Origin: JBBRYW01 sp038253945 | GTDB lineage: Bacteria; Actinomycetota; Thermoleophilia; Gaiellales; Gaiellaceae | Assembly (NCBI GenBank): GCA_038253945.1 | Contig: JBBSGR010000001.1 | Location: 248,001 to 312,000 of the forward strand | Direction of reading: 5' to 3' | DNA: 64,000 nt | In this document: positions 17,032 to 26,422 of the stretch, in pieces | Numbering within the stretch: position 1 is the first letter of the stretch | Layout of the letters: each line of letters starts with the position of its first letter | The notes under the pieces: model-generated | What the model saw: only the letters and a program-made list of their open reading frames with translations | Databases searched by the model: none | What the model was told of the DNA's origin: nothing | Program-made: the position numbers and the translations under genes

Positions 17032-17600
17032 GCCCGCGCGCCCCGGTCGGTCGCTTCGGCTTCCAGTTCGAGCTCCGTCTCGTCCGCCCAGCCGATGATC
17101 GCCCCGGCGAGGGCGCGGCCGTACCTGCGCGTGAGAGCCGGATGCAGGTCGCCCTGGCCGGCTAACCGCTCGTCGATCGCGTTCAGCTCCGCCTGCAGCT
17201 GCTCGGCCTCGCGCCTCTGCCGGCGGACGTGCTCGAGCAACGTGTCCGGAGCGAGAAAGCCGCCGAAGAAGAGCTTGAGCAGGAACACGCTTCGTTGTGG
17301 CTCGGGGACGACCGGTTCGCCGAGCCACGACCTGACCGCCTCCTCTCCCTCGGCGGTGATCCGGTAGAGCTGCTTGTCGGGTCGCTGCGATTGCCTGACT
17401 TCGCGCCTCGTCGCCAGTCCCCGGTCGACGAGGCGCGGAAGCACTGAGTAGATCTGGCTCTTGGCAGGGCCCCAGAAGTAGCCGACGCTCGACTCGACGA
17501 ACTTGCTGAGGTCGTACCCCGACAGCTCGCCACGAAGGGCGAGGGCGCCGAGCAGGGCGGACTCGGTCGCGGTCAGCTCGGCGTTATTCCCGTCTGTCAT
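17028..17600 (-). CDS. PadR family transcriptional regulator
   Basis: 190 aa. The N-terminal winged helix reads LGALALRGELSGYDLSKFVE then WGPAKSQIYSVLPRLVDRG and the wing QSQRPDKQLYRITAEGEEAV, all typical of PadR. The C-terminal half is a helical dimerisation region (RRQRREAEQLQAELNAIDER). PadR repressors respond to phenolic acids or drugs; the ligand here is unknown. It is cotranscribed with the secreted hydrolase and separated from the upstream membrane gene by 24 bases. Confidence 0.9.
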   Translation of the reverse strand: MTDGNNAELTATESALLGALALRGELSGYDLSKFVESSVGYFWGPAKSQIYSVLPRLVDRGLATRREVRQSQRPDKQLYRITAEGEEAVRSWLGEPVVPEPQRSVFLLKLFFGGFLAPDTLLEHVRRQRREAEQLQAELNAIDERLAGQGDLHPALTRRYGRALAGAIIGWADETELELEAEATDRGARA

Positions 17601-17624
17601 ATTCCGCGCCGGACTATAGCAACC

Positions 17625-18140
17625 TCAGGCGAACGGATCGGGCGGCTCGGCGCGTCGCCAGGCGAGAGTGCCCACGAGGCCCAGGCTCACCACCGCGGCC
17701 AGCACACCGAGGGTCTCGAGCAGGACGCCTCCGGTGAACGCGAACTCGGACGAGGCGAGGAGCAGAGCGCCGGTCCCCCCGGCAACGACGGTCGCGAGCG
17801 ACGTCGTGACGATGCGGCGGATCGCGAGGTCGCGCTCGTCGGGGACGATGCCGGCTTCGGCCGCCCAGCCCGCGACCTCGGCGAGGCAGAGGAAGCCTGC
17901 CCCCACGATGGGCGCGAACGCGTCGACCGTCCGGCCGCCGAGCAGGAGCGAGGTCGCGTACTCGACCCCGAGAAAGAAGAGCGCCCAGGGAAGCGGTCCG
18001 GCCGAGCGAAGGACGAGACCGGCCGCCAGGGGCAGCACCGCTACGAGCCCTTCGAGCGCGACCAGGGGGCGAAGACGGTCGACGCGAAGCGCCGGGTAGG
18101 CGGCCAGCGCGATCGCCACGGCCAGCGCGGCTGCGGTCAG
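17625..18140 (-). CDS. Membrane protein of the MoxR-DUF58 cluster, unknown function
   Basis: About 171 aa if started at CTG 18140, which overlaps the DUF58 stop as CTGA; GTG 18119 (164 aa) and GTG 18218 (197 aa, overlapping DUF58 by 82 bp) are alternatives. Five or so hydrophobic helices are visible, e.g. LTAAALAVAIALAAYPAL, GLVAVLPLAAGLVL and LETLGVLAAVVSLGLVGTL. The short loop PDERDLAIRRIVTTSL is the most polar stretch. No family recognised. It is last in the MoxR-DUF58-DUF4129 run, which suggests an envelope role. Confidence 0.6.
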   Translation of the reverse strand: MTAAALAVAIALAAYPALRVDRLRPLVALEGLVAVLPLAAGLVLRSAGPLPWALFFLGVEYATSLLLGGRTVDAFAPIVGAGFLCLAEVAGWAAEAGIVPDERDLAIRRIVTTSLATVVAGGTGALLLASSEFAFTGGVLLETLGVLAAVVSLGLVGTLAWRRAEPPDPFA

Positions 18141-19407
18141 CCGCGCCCGCGGGCTGCGAAGCGCCTGAATGCTCTCACCTCCTCGAGTGGCGCGGCGAGC
18201 GGCGCGCCGCTCGTCCACACGGCCACGGGCACGCCCGCACGCTCGAAGCGCCCTCGCAGGGCATCCCGCCGGAGCCGCCAGATCCGGTAGGCGAGCTCTT
18301 CCTCTTCACCCGCACCGGGCGCGGCGAAGGGAAGCGGCGAGACCTCGACGATCGCGACGTCGAAGCCGCGGGCGCGCAGGTCGAGCAGCGCGGTCGAGGA
18401 GCGCTCGTCGAGGAAGGGGGTCAGAGCGAGGACGAGTGCCTGCGGGGGGAGAGTCCGCCGCGGCAGGACGTCGATGTCCTTCCACGCGTAGTTCAGGATG
18501 ATCTCGGTGTCGAGCAGCGAGTCCACGATCCGGTAGAGCTGCGTGAGGCCGCTGCCGGGCAACAGCCAGTTCAGGACGCCGCCGAAGCTGATCAAGCCGA
18601 CGCGATCCTTCTCGCGCAGGTACGCGTCGCAGATCACCGTGGCGGCCTTCACGGCCAGATCGAGCGTGCCGGAACCCCCGCGGCGAGCCTCCGTGAACGA
18701 GTCCAGGAAGATGATCACGTCGGCGTTACGCTCGGCGTGCGACTCGTTCACCCACAGCTGGCCGCGCCGTGCGCTCGCCCGCCAGTTGATGCGCCGGACC
18801 CGGTCGCCCGCGAGGAAGGGGCGGAGATCCGCGAACTCGATCCCCTCGCCCTTCTCGCGCGCGACCTGGTTTCCGCTGAAGACCTGCGTCTCGCGCGGTC
18901 GCACGAGCGTGCGGACGGCGTCGGCCGTCGGATAGACCTTGAGCTCGACGGACGGCTCGATCTTGAGCTCGTGCCTGACGAGCCCGAAACGGCTGGTCGC
19001 GCGTAGGTGTGCGCGGCCGAGCGTGTAGCCGCCCCAGCGCTCGCAGGCGAGGATGCGCGTCAACTCGCGCTCCTCCCGGGCCGTCAGCCGGAGCGCCACG
19101 GGGTTGTCACCTTCCACCGCCACGAGGCCCGGTGGCACGTCGAGCAGCACCTCGAGACGTTCGACGGGGGTGCGTGCCGCGAGCCGCAGCACCGCCGTGA
19201 CGCGCTCGCCCTCGAGCGCCGTCGGACGATCGAGCTCGAAGCTGATCTCGAGCCGCGGCCGCTCGGTGAGCAGGAGGTCGAACGCCGCGACGAGCGCCAG
19301 GGGAGCGGCGAGAGCGACGAGCTCGGGCAGGCCGAGCGCGAGCGCGGCGAGCAGGCCGAAGGCGGCGAGCCCGGCGTACACCCCGAGCTTGGGGTCGAAC
19401 GAGCGGG

Positions 19408-19411
<4 letters not shown>
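18137..19411 (-). CDS. DUF58 domain-containing protein
   Basis: About 424 aa. Two N-terminal membrane helices (LGVYAGLAAFGLLAALALGL and the next) anchor a cytoplasmic/periplasmic region ending in the DUF58 core: GIEFADLRPFLAGDRVRRIN, then WRASARRGQLWVNESHAER and a von Willebrand A-like stretch DVIIFLDSFTEARRGGSG with a MIDAS-like DxSxS variant (DSFTE). DUF58 proteins pair with MoxR ATPases in envelope or stress functions. TTG at 19411 overlaps the MoxR stop (TTGA); no better start lies in the frame without a large overlap. Confidence 0.85.
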
Positions 19412-20379
<968 letters not shown>

Positions 20380-20382
20380 TTC

Positions 20383-20904
20383 CTAGATCTTCTCCAGGCT
20401 GTCAACGACGCTGCGCAGATCTGCCAGTGACATGCCGGGAGCCATGCGATTCTCGGGAGCCGGCCGATGCTCTCGCAGGAGCTCCCACGCCGGGTCGCCG
20501 AGCAGTGGGCGGGCCGCGCTTCGGTCAGCGTCCGGCGCGATACCCCGGCGGCTCTCGAGCCGGTGATCTGCGATCTCCCGCAGGATCGGTCGAAGCTTGA
20601 AGTGGAGGTCGAACGCCCGAGCTGCAGCGAGCGCGACCTCGCGCTCGAGGCGGACGAGCTCCGCCGGCCGCTCTGTGGTGGGTGTCTGCGTTGCCATGGC
20701 CTCGTCGAACTCCGAAGGCCCGGCCTGGGAACGCTGCGCGATCCGTGCCACTCGCGAGACGGAGAGCATGGCGAGGCCCCCGAGGGCGAGGACGTAGATG
20801 TCGAGAGCGAGCTCCCGGTCGCCCGGGCGAACGGAGATCGCAAGCGCTACCAGGGCCGAGGCGCAGACGGCGCCGACGATCGAGTCGGTGATCGCGCGTC
20901 TCAC
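20383..20904 (-). CDS. Membrane protein of the MoxR-DUF58 cluster, unknown function
   Basis: About 173 aa. Two N-terminal helices (SIVGAVCASALVALAISV and LDIYVLALGGLAMLSVSRVA) are followed by a cytoplasmic, charged, helical C-terminal half (LVRLEREVALAAARAFDLHF, PILREIADHRLESRRG). Such proteins are common between DUF4129 and MoxR genes but I cannot name a family. GTG at 20904 overlaps the DUF4129 stop (GTGA), and MoxR starts 3 bases after its stop, so it is embedded in the operon. Confidence 0.7.
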   Translation of the reverse strand: MRRAITDSIVGAVCASALVALAISVRPGDRELALDIYVLALGGLAMLSVSRVARIAQRSQAGPSEFDEAMATQTPTTERPAELVRLEREVALAAARAFDLHFKLRPILREIADHRLESRRGIAPDADRSAARPLLGDPAWELLREHRPAPENRMAPGMSLADLRSVVDSLEKI

Positions 20905-21788
20905 ACGGCAACCGCCCTGAGGTCGTTGCGAAGCGCCACGAGCGCCGAGATCGCCTCGTCTTTCATCGACCCGTCGACTCGGTGCGTGCTGAACTTCGCC
21001 CGCTCGAACAGCTCCGTGAGCGCGAAGGCTGTCCGGCCGCTCGTTCGCAGCTCGGCGAAGACGCGCGAGAGGTACTCGAACGGCGCCTCGGCGTGCCGTC
21101 GCGGCAGCCCTTCGGCTTCGAGCGTCCGCTCCATCCGCGCATAGGCGGCGATCACTGCGCGTCGCGGATCCCGCTCCCGCAGCAGATCGTCGAGCGACTC
21201 GTCCAGGACGCCGGCGAGCGCCTCCGCGATCCGTTGCTCGCGGTAGGCCTGACGCACGCGCAGGCGCCGTCGCACGAGGGGGACGACGACGGCCGCGACG
21301 CCGAGCGCCGCGAGCCCCGCCGCGAGCTGCCATTCGAACGCGGGCGTGTGGGCACGCTGCCGCCCCGCCGCCTGGCGCTCGAGCTTCGCCCGCTGCTGGC
21401 CGAACCTCGGGATGGTGAGCGCGCGACGGTGATGGTTGTGCGCCTGGATCGACAGGAGCAGGAAGAGCCCCAGGACCGCCGCGATGTAGGCGATGCTGAC
21501 GAGCGTTCCGCGCAGGCTCCCCTTCTTCTTGGCTTCGGCCTTCTTCCACGTGACGAGGTACGCGAGAAAGAGAATGGTGCAAGCCATGCCGCAGAGGATC
21601 AGCGTGAAGACGAGGTCCACCAGCACCTGCGAGGGCGCCCGCGTGGAGCCACCGCGGCCGACCGGAGCCGCATGCCCCCTGCTGGCGAGCGCGACGATGG
21701 CCAGGAGCCCGAGCAGCACGGCGAGAATCGCGACGAGCCTGCCCCCAGGGCCACGCACCTCCGGGGCGGTGCGGCCTCCCACGCTCAT
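20901..21788 (-). CDS. DUF4129 domain-containing membrane protein
   Basis: 295 aa. A signal-anchor-like helix (VAILAVLLGLLAIVALASRG) is followed by two further helices, and another near residue 155 (LAAGLAALGVAAVVVPLV). The C-terminal DUF4129 region is clear: RRAVIAAYARMERTLEAEGL, PRRHAEAPFEYLSRVF, and the closing helix. DUF4129 commonly stands at the C-terminus of transglutaminase-like proteins in MoxR-DUF58 operons; here the transglutaminase part is absent. It is first in the run that goes on to the 173-aa protein, MoxR and DUF58. Confidence 0.85.
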   Translation of the reverse strand: MSVGGRTAPEVRGPGGRLVAILAVLLGLLAIVALASRGHAAPVGRGGSTRAPSQVLVDLVFTLILCGMACTILFLAYLVTWKKAEAKKKGSLRGTLVSIAYIAAVLGLFLLLSIQAHNHHRRALTIPRFGQQRAKLERQAAGRQRAHTPAFEWQLAAGLAALGVAAVVVPLVRRRLRVRQAYREQRIAEALAGVLDESLDDLLRERDPRRAVIAAYARMERTLEAEGLPRRHAEAPFEYLSRVFAELRTSGRTAFALTELFERAKFSTHRVDGSMKDEAISALVALRNDLRAVAV

Positions 21789-21794
21789 CGTCGG

Positions 21795-22694
21795 TCAGAC
21801 CAGGACATCGAGCGCCTCTCGCTCGACTGTGAAGACCGCGCGCTCGACGTCGCCGAGATCCTCACCGTCTACCTGCAGGGGCATGGGCCGGTCGCATACG
21901 AGCTCAACCCCTTCGACGTCGTGGAGGCGGACGATGTTGGCCGCTCCCCTCGGCAGACCGCTCAGAACGGCGCCGCCGAGGAGACGGAGCACCTCGTGCC
22001 CACGCAGGGAAACCGGCGCGACGACGTCCAGGCCGAGCTCGAAGTCGGCGTCGGGGACGAGCCGGACCGGGCGCCGGCCGAGGAAGGTGTAGGGGTCAGC
22101 GTTGGCGACGAACGCGAGCGCGGCGCGGCCGACGCCCATGATCTCGAGCGCGGGCTCGAGGCGGCCCCGGCGCTCGGCGAGCAGGCGCGCGAGTGTCCAG
22201 ACGAAGTACACATCTCCCGGGCGGCGGCCGTCCGTCGCCCGGCCACGCGCATCGACACGGCGCACCAGCTCGGCGTCGACCCCAACGCCTGCGCCAAACC
22301 CGAAGCGGCGCCCGTTCACCCTGCCGAGCGAGATCCGTCGCGTTCTCCCGGCCGCGACCGCGCCGGCGATCTGGAGCGCCGCGTCCAGAGGGTCACGCGG
22401 CAAGCCGAGAGCCCGGGACAGAACGCTCGTCCCGCCGCCCGGCACGAACCCGACCGGACGCGACCCGTCCACGCCGTTCAGAACCTCGTTGAAACCGCCG
22501 TCTCCGGAGAAGACGACGAGCGCGTCGGCGCGACCCGTGCCCTCTCGGGCGAGCTCGACCGCATGGCCGGGGTGCTCGGTCAGGAGCGTTGTGACCCGGT
22601 CGCCGCCGCGGCTGAGCACTCGCTCGATCTCGTGGGTTCGCTCCTCTGTCACTCGGCTCGCGAACGGGTTGACGACGAGGGCGATCGTCTTCAT
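21795..22694 (-). CDS. Diacylglycerol/sphingosine kinase-like lipid kinase
   Basis: 299 aa with the DAGK catalytic fold. Seen are ALVVNPFASRVTEERTHEIE (first strand), LVVFSGDGGFNEVLNGVDG (GGDGT-like, here SGDGGFNE), and GFVPGGGTSVLSRALGLPRD (the PxGTxN-type loop, with S in place of N). The C-terminal half includes FGFGAGVGVDAELVRR and MPLQVDGEDLGDVERAVF, the usual Gly-Asp-Gly/Glu site. It phosphorylates diacylglycerol or a related lipid using ATP. ATG at 22694 gives the standard N-terminus. It probably starts or lies upstream of the DUF4129 cluster. Confidence 0.85.
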   Translation of the reverse strand: MKTIALVVNPFASRVTEERTHEIERVLSRGGDRVTTLLTEHPGHAVELAREGTGRADALVVFSGDGGFNEVLNGVDGSRPVGFVPGGGTSVLSRALGLPRDPLDAALQIAGAVAAGRTRRISLGRVNGRRFGFGAGVGVDAELVRRVDARGRATDGRRPGDVYFVWTLARLLAERRGRLEPALEIMGVGRAALAFVANADPYTFLGRRPVRLVPDADFELGLDVVAPVSLRGHEVLRLLGGAVLSGLPRGAANIVRLHDVEGVELVCDRPMPLQVDGEDLGDVERAVFTVEREALDVLV

Positions 22695-22755
22695 CACCGG
22701 GAACGATGCCTGCGCGGCAGGCCCATCGGCATGAATTTGTGTCAGTGAGCTCGAC

Positions 22756-23343
22756 CTAGACTGGCGTCGCGTATCCCCGCATGCCCTCCAGAAGCAGGTT
22801 GTAGAACCGCTCGGCGAGGAAGTCGGTGTCTGCGCCAGAGCGCAGCCACGTATACGCCCAGTTCGCCGCAGAGAGCATGAGCAGCGCGGCGAGCCCGTCG
22901 TCGAGATCGGAGCGCAGCTCCCCAAGCTCGCGGCCCTCCCGAAACAACGCGCGGATCCGCTCTTCGTAGCGACGCCGCTCGCGGAGGATCTGCTCGCGCG
23001 GATCCCCTTCGAGGTACCGCCACTCGCGTACGAACACGGTCGCCACGTCGAGTTGCTCGGCGACGACCCGAAGGTGGCCGCGCAGCGCCTGCCGGATCTT
23101 GTCGGTTGCCTGGGCGTCCTCCGGGATAGCGTCGAGGGCCCGGTGAAACGCCTCTGCGCCCTCGCGCATGGTCTCGAGGAGCAGCGCTTGCTTGCTCGTC
23201 ATGTGTGCGTACAGGGACGGTTTACGAACCCCCATCGCCTCCGCGAGATCGGCGAGCGACGTGCCGTGGTAGCCCTTCTCGGCGAAGAGGCGGGCAGCCT
23301 GCCGCGTGAGCTCTCGTCGCCTCGTGGCCATCGCCGAAGCCAT
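22756..23343 (-). CDS. TetR family regulator, probable PaaR-type repressor
   Basis: 195 aa. The N-terminal helix-turn-helix is LTRQAARLFAEKGYHGTSLA then LAEAMGVRKPSLYAHMTSKQ, with a ligand-binding domain of TetR_C_33-like helices after it (FVREWRYLEGDPREQILRER). It is divergent from paaABCD, and a perfect palindrome lies between them, so it probably represses both units and responds to phenylacetyl-CoA or a similar thioester. ATG at 23343 or 23331 could start it. Regulation is inferred from position and operator match. Confidence 0.85.
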   Translation of the reverse strand: MASAMATRRRELTRQAARLFAEKGYHGTSLADLAEAMGVRKPSLYAHMTSKQALLLETMREGAEAFHRALDAIPEDAQATDKIRQALRGHLRVVAEQLDVATVFVREWRYLEGDPREQILRERRRYEERIRALFREGRELGELRSDLDDGLAALLMLSAANWAYTWLRSGADTDFLAERFYNLLLEGMRGYATPV

Positions 23344-23356
23344 GCTACATTCGCAC

Positions 23357-23372
23357 CCTAACGATCGTTAGG
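23357..23372. promoter_or_regulatory. Palindromic operator of the paa regulon
   Basis: Perfect 16-bp palindrome CCTAACGATCGTTAGG in the 41-bp gap between the TetR gene and paaA, just 5' of the paaA ribosome binding site. Its inner part fits the PaaR operator described for Thermus (CNAACGNNCGTTNG, as I recall it). A dimer of the TetR protein would block both divergent transcripts here. Confidence 0.8.
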
Positions 23373-23384
23373 CAAGGAGGTGCC

Positions 23385-24278
23385 GTGGGGGAGCAGGAAC
23401 TTCTCGAGTACGTCCAGTCCGGCGGGCAAGTCGAGACCGGGGATCCGATGCCGGACGAATATCGCGCTCGGCTGATCAAGTTCATCGAGATGCACGCGAA
23501 CTCCGAGCTGATGGGAGTGCTGCCCGAGCGTGAATGGATCCTGCGGGCGCCGAGTCTGCAGCGGAAGCTCGCTCTGACGGCGAAGGTCCAGGACGAGGTC
23601 GGTCACGCGCAGCTGATCTACCGCGTCGTCGAGGATCTCGGCAAGCCGCGCTCAGCCTGCCTCGACGATCTGATCTCGGGCAGGAGCAAGTTCCACAACG
23701 TCTTCCACTACCCGACGAAGACCTGGGGCGACGTCGGCGTGATCGCGTGGCTGGTCGATGCGGCCGCGATCATCTCCCAGAAGGCGCTCCTCAAGTGCTC
23801 GTATGCCCCGTATGCGCGGATCATGAAGAAGATCTGCTGGGAGGAGTCGTTCCACATTCTCCACGGACGCGACGTGATCCTGACGCTCGTGAACGGGACG
23901 GAGGGGCAGCGCCAGCTCGTCCAGGAGGCGCTCGACCGCTGGTGGGGGCCGCTGATGCAGTTTCACGGCAATCCCCTGCGTGCGGAGGACGATCCAACCT
24001 ATCGCTGGCGGATCAAGAGCCAGGCGAACGAGGACGCGCGCCAGCAGTTCCTGGACGGCTACGTACCGCAGATCTGGGAGCTCGGCCTGACCGTTCCCGA
24101 TCCGAAGCTCCGTAAGGGTGACGACGACGTCTGGCAGTACACGGAGCCCGACTGGGACGAGCTGAGGCACGTCGTCACGGGCCATGGGCCGAAAACCGCA
24201 GAGCGCCTCGACCTGCGGCGAGCGGCGCGCGCGAGCTCGGCGTGGGTGCGAAGCGTCGTCCTCGCGGAAGCGGCGTGA
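23385..24278 (+). CDS. paaA: Phenylacetyl-CoA 1,2-epoxidase catalytic subunit PaaA
   Basis: Diiron oxygenase subunit that, with PaaC, PaaB and a reductase, epoxidises the aromatic ring of phenylacetyl-CoA. 297 aa. Diiron ligands fit KVQDEVGHAQLIYRVVEDLG (ExxH) and the later MKKICWEESFHILHGRDVIL (ExxH); LIKFIEMHANSELMGVLPER supplies an early helix. GTG at 23385 follows a strong AAGGAGG five bases upstream. paaB overlaps its stop by four bases. Controlled by the palindrome just upstream. Confidence 0.96.
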   Translation: MGEQELLEYVQSGGQVETGDPMPDEYRARLIKFIEMHANSELMGVLPEREWILRAPSLQRKLALTAKVQDEVGHAQLIYRVVEDLGKPRSACLDDLISGRSKFHNVFHYPTKTWGDVGVIAWLVDAAAIISQKALLKCSYAPYARIMKKICWEESFHILHGRDVILTLVNGTEGQRQLVQEALDRWWGPLMQFHGNPLRAEDDPTYRWRIKSQANEDARQQFLDGYVPQIWELGLTVPDPKLRKGDDDVWQYTEPDWDELRHVVTGHGPKTAERLDLRRAARASSAWVRSVVLAEAA

Positions 24279-24586
24279 TCTTCGAGGTCTTCCGCCAGGA
24301 GCGGAAGGGCCAGGCGTTCCAGCACGCCGGCTCGATCGCCGCGCCCGACGGGACGTTCGCCGAGGCGTATGCGAGGGAGCAGTACGGCCGCCGCGGCGAG
24401 TCCACCGCGCTGTGGGTCGTCCCGCGCTCGGCCGTTCACGAAATCACTGATTTCGTGGACGAGCTCGAGCGCAACTACCACCGCGTGGACGGCTATTCGA
24501 TCAAGGCCAAGCTGAAGGAGGCACGCGCTGCGGCCGAAGGTGGCCATCGCGTACGTGCCTCGGTTTCCGCCGGGGCAGACTCGTGA
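24275..24586 (+). CDS. paaB: Phenylacetyl-CoA 1,2-epoxidase subunit PaaB
   Basis: Small bridging subunit of the PaaABCE epoxidase, about 103 aa. Clear features are FEVFRQERKGQAFQHAGSIA and ALEMA-type equivalent AEAYAREQYGRRGESTALWV, the conserved core of the family. It holds PaaA-PaaC dimers together. GTG at 24275 overlaps the paaA stop (GTGA), and paaC overlaps its stop in the same way, so translation is chained. Confidence 0.95.
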   Translation: MIFEVFRQERKGQAFQHAGSIAAPDGTFAEAYAREQYGRRGESTALWVVPRSAVHEITDFVDELERNYHRVDGYSIKAKLKEARAAAEGGHRVRASVSAGADS

Positions 24587-25254
24587 GCGACCTCGCTGAA
24601 CTGCTGCTGCCGCTGGCCGACGACGAGCTCGTGCTGGGCTGGCGGAACTCGGAGTGGACGGGCGTCGCCCCGTTCCTCGAGGAGGATGTCGCGTTCTCGT
24701 CGATCGCGCAGAACGAGATCGGGCACGCCAGGGCGCTCTACCAGCTGATCGCCGAGGAGCTCGGGACATCCGCCGACGAGCTCGCTCTGGACCGCCGGCC
24801 GGACGAGTATCGATCGGCTCCGCTGGTCGAGCTCCGCCTGCTCGAGTGGGCAAGGACGATCGCGCGCCACTACCTCTACGAGACGGCCGACGCGGTGCGA
24901 ATCGAGGCGCTCACGCGCTCGAGTCACCCGGAGGTTGCGGGACTCGCACGCAAGATCGAGCGCGAGGAGGTCTACCACCGCATCCACGCCGAGATGTGGC
25001 TCGATCGTCTGCTCTCCGCGGGCGAGGGGACGACGCGCCTCGAAGAGGCTGTCCGCGAGTTGTGGCCGTATGCGCTCGGCGTCTTGGACGACGAGCTGCG
25101 CCCGCCCTGGCTCGGGCAGGTCGCCGTCCGACTGCCCTTCGAGCTGCCGACCGCCGAGCCGGTGCCGCGCCAGCGGCACAGCGAGGAGCTAGGACCGCTC
25201 TGGGATGAGATGACGAGCGTGAGGCGGAGCGAGCCGGCCGGCGTGCGGTGGTAA
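24583..25254 (+). CDS. paaC: Phenylacetyl-CoA 1,2-epoxidase structural subunit PaaC
   Basis: Ferritin-like subunit that scaffolds PaaA; 223 aa, somewhat shorter than the usual 240-250. Helices include LADDELVLGWRNSEWTGVAP, EEDVAFSSIAQNEIGHARAL and ARKIEREEVYHRIHAEMWL. Non-catalytic but with ferritin-type ExxH remnants. GTG at 24583 overlaps the paaB stop as GTGA; it overlaps paaD by 7 bp at the other end. Confidence 0.95.
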   Translation: MSDLAELLLPLADDELVLGWRNSEWTGVAPFLEEDVAFSSIAQNEIGHARALYQLIAEELGTSADELALDRRPDEYRSAPLVELRLLEWARTIARHYLYETADAVRIEALTRSSHPEVAGLARKIEREEVYHRIHAEMWLDRLLSAGEGTTRLEEAVRELWPYALGVLDDELRPPWLGQVAVRLPFELPTAEPVPRQRHSEELGPLWDEMTSVRRSEPAGVRW

Positions 25255-25733
25255 CGACCGAGCAGGTGTGGGCTGCGCTCGGCGAGATCCCCGATCCCGA
25301 GATCCCGGTCATCTCGCTCGTCGAGCTCGGCGTCGTGCGGGACGTTCGCGTCGAGGCCGGCCGCGCGCACGTGGCGTTCACTCCCACGTTCCTCGGCTGC
25401 CCCGCACTCGAGCTGATGAAAGCGGAGATGGAGGCGCGGATCACCGAGCTCGGTGCCGAGCCCGAGGTCCGGGTCGTTCGCGACACGCCTTGGACGAGCG
25501 GCCGGATCACGGCGGTGGGGCGCGAGAAGCTTCGCCGGGCCGGCTTGGCTCCGCCCGCCCCCCAGGGGGCAGGGCGACCCCAGCTCGTCCAGTTGCAAGG
25601 CCGAGCGTTCCGCTGCCCGTACTGCGGCTCGACCGACACGAGACTCGACAACCTCTTCGGGCCCACGCCCTGCCGCTCACTGCGCTATTGCAACGGCTGC
25701 CGGCAGCCCTTCGAGCAGTTCAAGACGGTGTAG
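25248..25733 (+). CDS. paaD: Phenylacetate degradation protein PaaD (iron-sulfur maturation)
   Basis: DUF59/MIP18-type protein, 161 aa, needed for maturation of the epoxidase system. The DUF59 part reads GEIPDPEIPVISLVELGVVR, then FTPTFLGCPALELMKAEMEA with the conserved Cys. The C-terminal zinc-ribbon-like end has CPYCGSTDTRLDNLFGPTPC then YCNGCRQPFEQFK. GTG at 25248 overlaps paaC by 7 bp. The reductase gene paaE does not follow; the next gene is convergent and overlaps by 14 bp. Confidence 0.94.
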   Translation: MVTTEQVWAALGEIPDPEIPVISLVELGVVRDVRVEAGRAHVAFTPTFLGCPALELMKAEMEARITELGAEPEVRVVRDTPWTSGRITAVGREKLRRAGLAPPAPQGAGRPQLVQLQGRAFRCPYCGSTDTRLDNLFGPTPCRSLRYCNGCRQPFEQFKTV

Positions 25734-26358
25734 CCCGCTCGAGCGCGGCGGCACCGGCGGGCTCTGGAGGCGGAGGCTGGGCCGCATGTCGTACCGGCTC
25801 GAAGGTGATACTCGGGTAGCGCGGCGTCAGCAGCATGAGGTACGCGTAGGTCTGCACGTTGAAGTGGAGGCAGTACGCGGAGAGATCGCGCATCCCCCGC
25901 GGCAGCCGCCCGAGTACGACGCAGACGAACCAGGCGAGGAGCGCGACCACCTCCAGCACCGTGCTGAGCGCGCTCGCGAACACGAGCGCGGGCAGGGCGA
26001 GGATGAGGCGGAACGCAGTTACGAGCCGTAGCTGTCGCTCCGGCGGCGCGATCTCGACGTCGATCGGATACCCGGGCCTCCCGTCGAAGCGAGGGTACGG
26101 GTTGGCAACGAGCAGCAGGTAGGCCGTGAAGTGCGCGTACCAGCGAAGGAAACGCGCGTTGACGTCGTGCAGCTCCGGCCACACACGGCCGGCACCGAGC
26201 GCCACGAACCAGGCGAGTACGACGGTACCGGAGACCGCAGTGCTCCACACCAGACTCCAGAGCAGGTGAGGCAAGGCGAGGAGAAGTCGCAGGAAGACGG
26301 TCAGCCGGGAGCGGCGCAGGTCGTCGTCCACGACCAGGCGGATCGGGTGGTGCGCCAT
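25720..26358 (-). CDS. DUF4389 domain membrane protein
   Basis: About 212 aa, in two similar halves. Each half has two or three hydrophobic helices and a short motif: FLRLLLALPHLLWSLVWS and LVTAFRLILALPALVFASAL are parallel, and FVALGAGRVWPELHDVNARF parallels FVCVVLGRLPRGMRDLSAY. This duplication is typical of DUF4389. The function is unknown. ATG at 26358 is preferred because the upstream extension is Arg/Ser-rich. It converges on paaD and ends inside that gene. Confidence 0.82.
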   Translation of the reverse strand: MAHHPIRLVVDDDLRRSRLTVFLRLLLALPHLLWSLVWSTAVSGTVVLAWFVALGAGRVWPELHDVNARFLRWYAHFTAYLLLVANPYPRFDGRPGYPIDVEIAPPERQLRLVTAFRLILALPALVFASALSTVLEVVALLAWFVCVVLGRLPRGMRDLSAYCLHFNVQTYAYLMLLTPRYPSITFEPVRHAAQPPPPEPAGAAALERATPS

Positions 26359-26422
26359 CCGCTCCGAGCCTACGCGGCGCGCGAGGGGCAGTCCAGCGGA
26401 GGAGCGACGGCGACTATCGACG

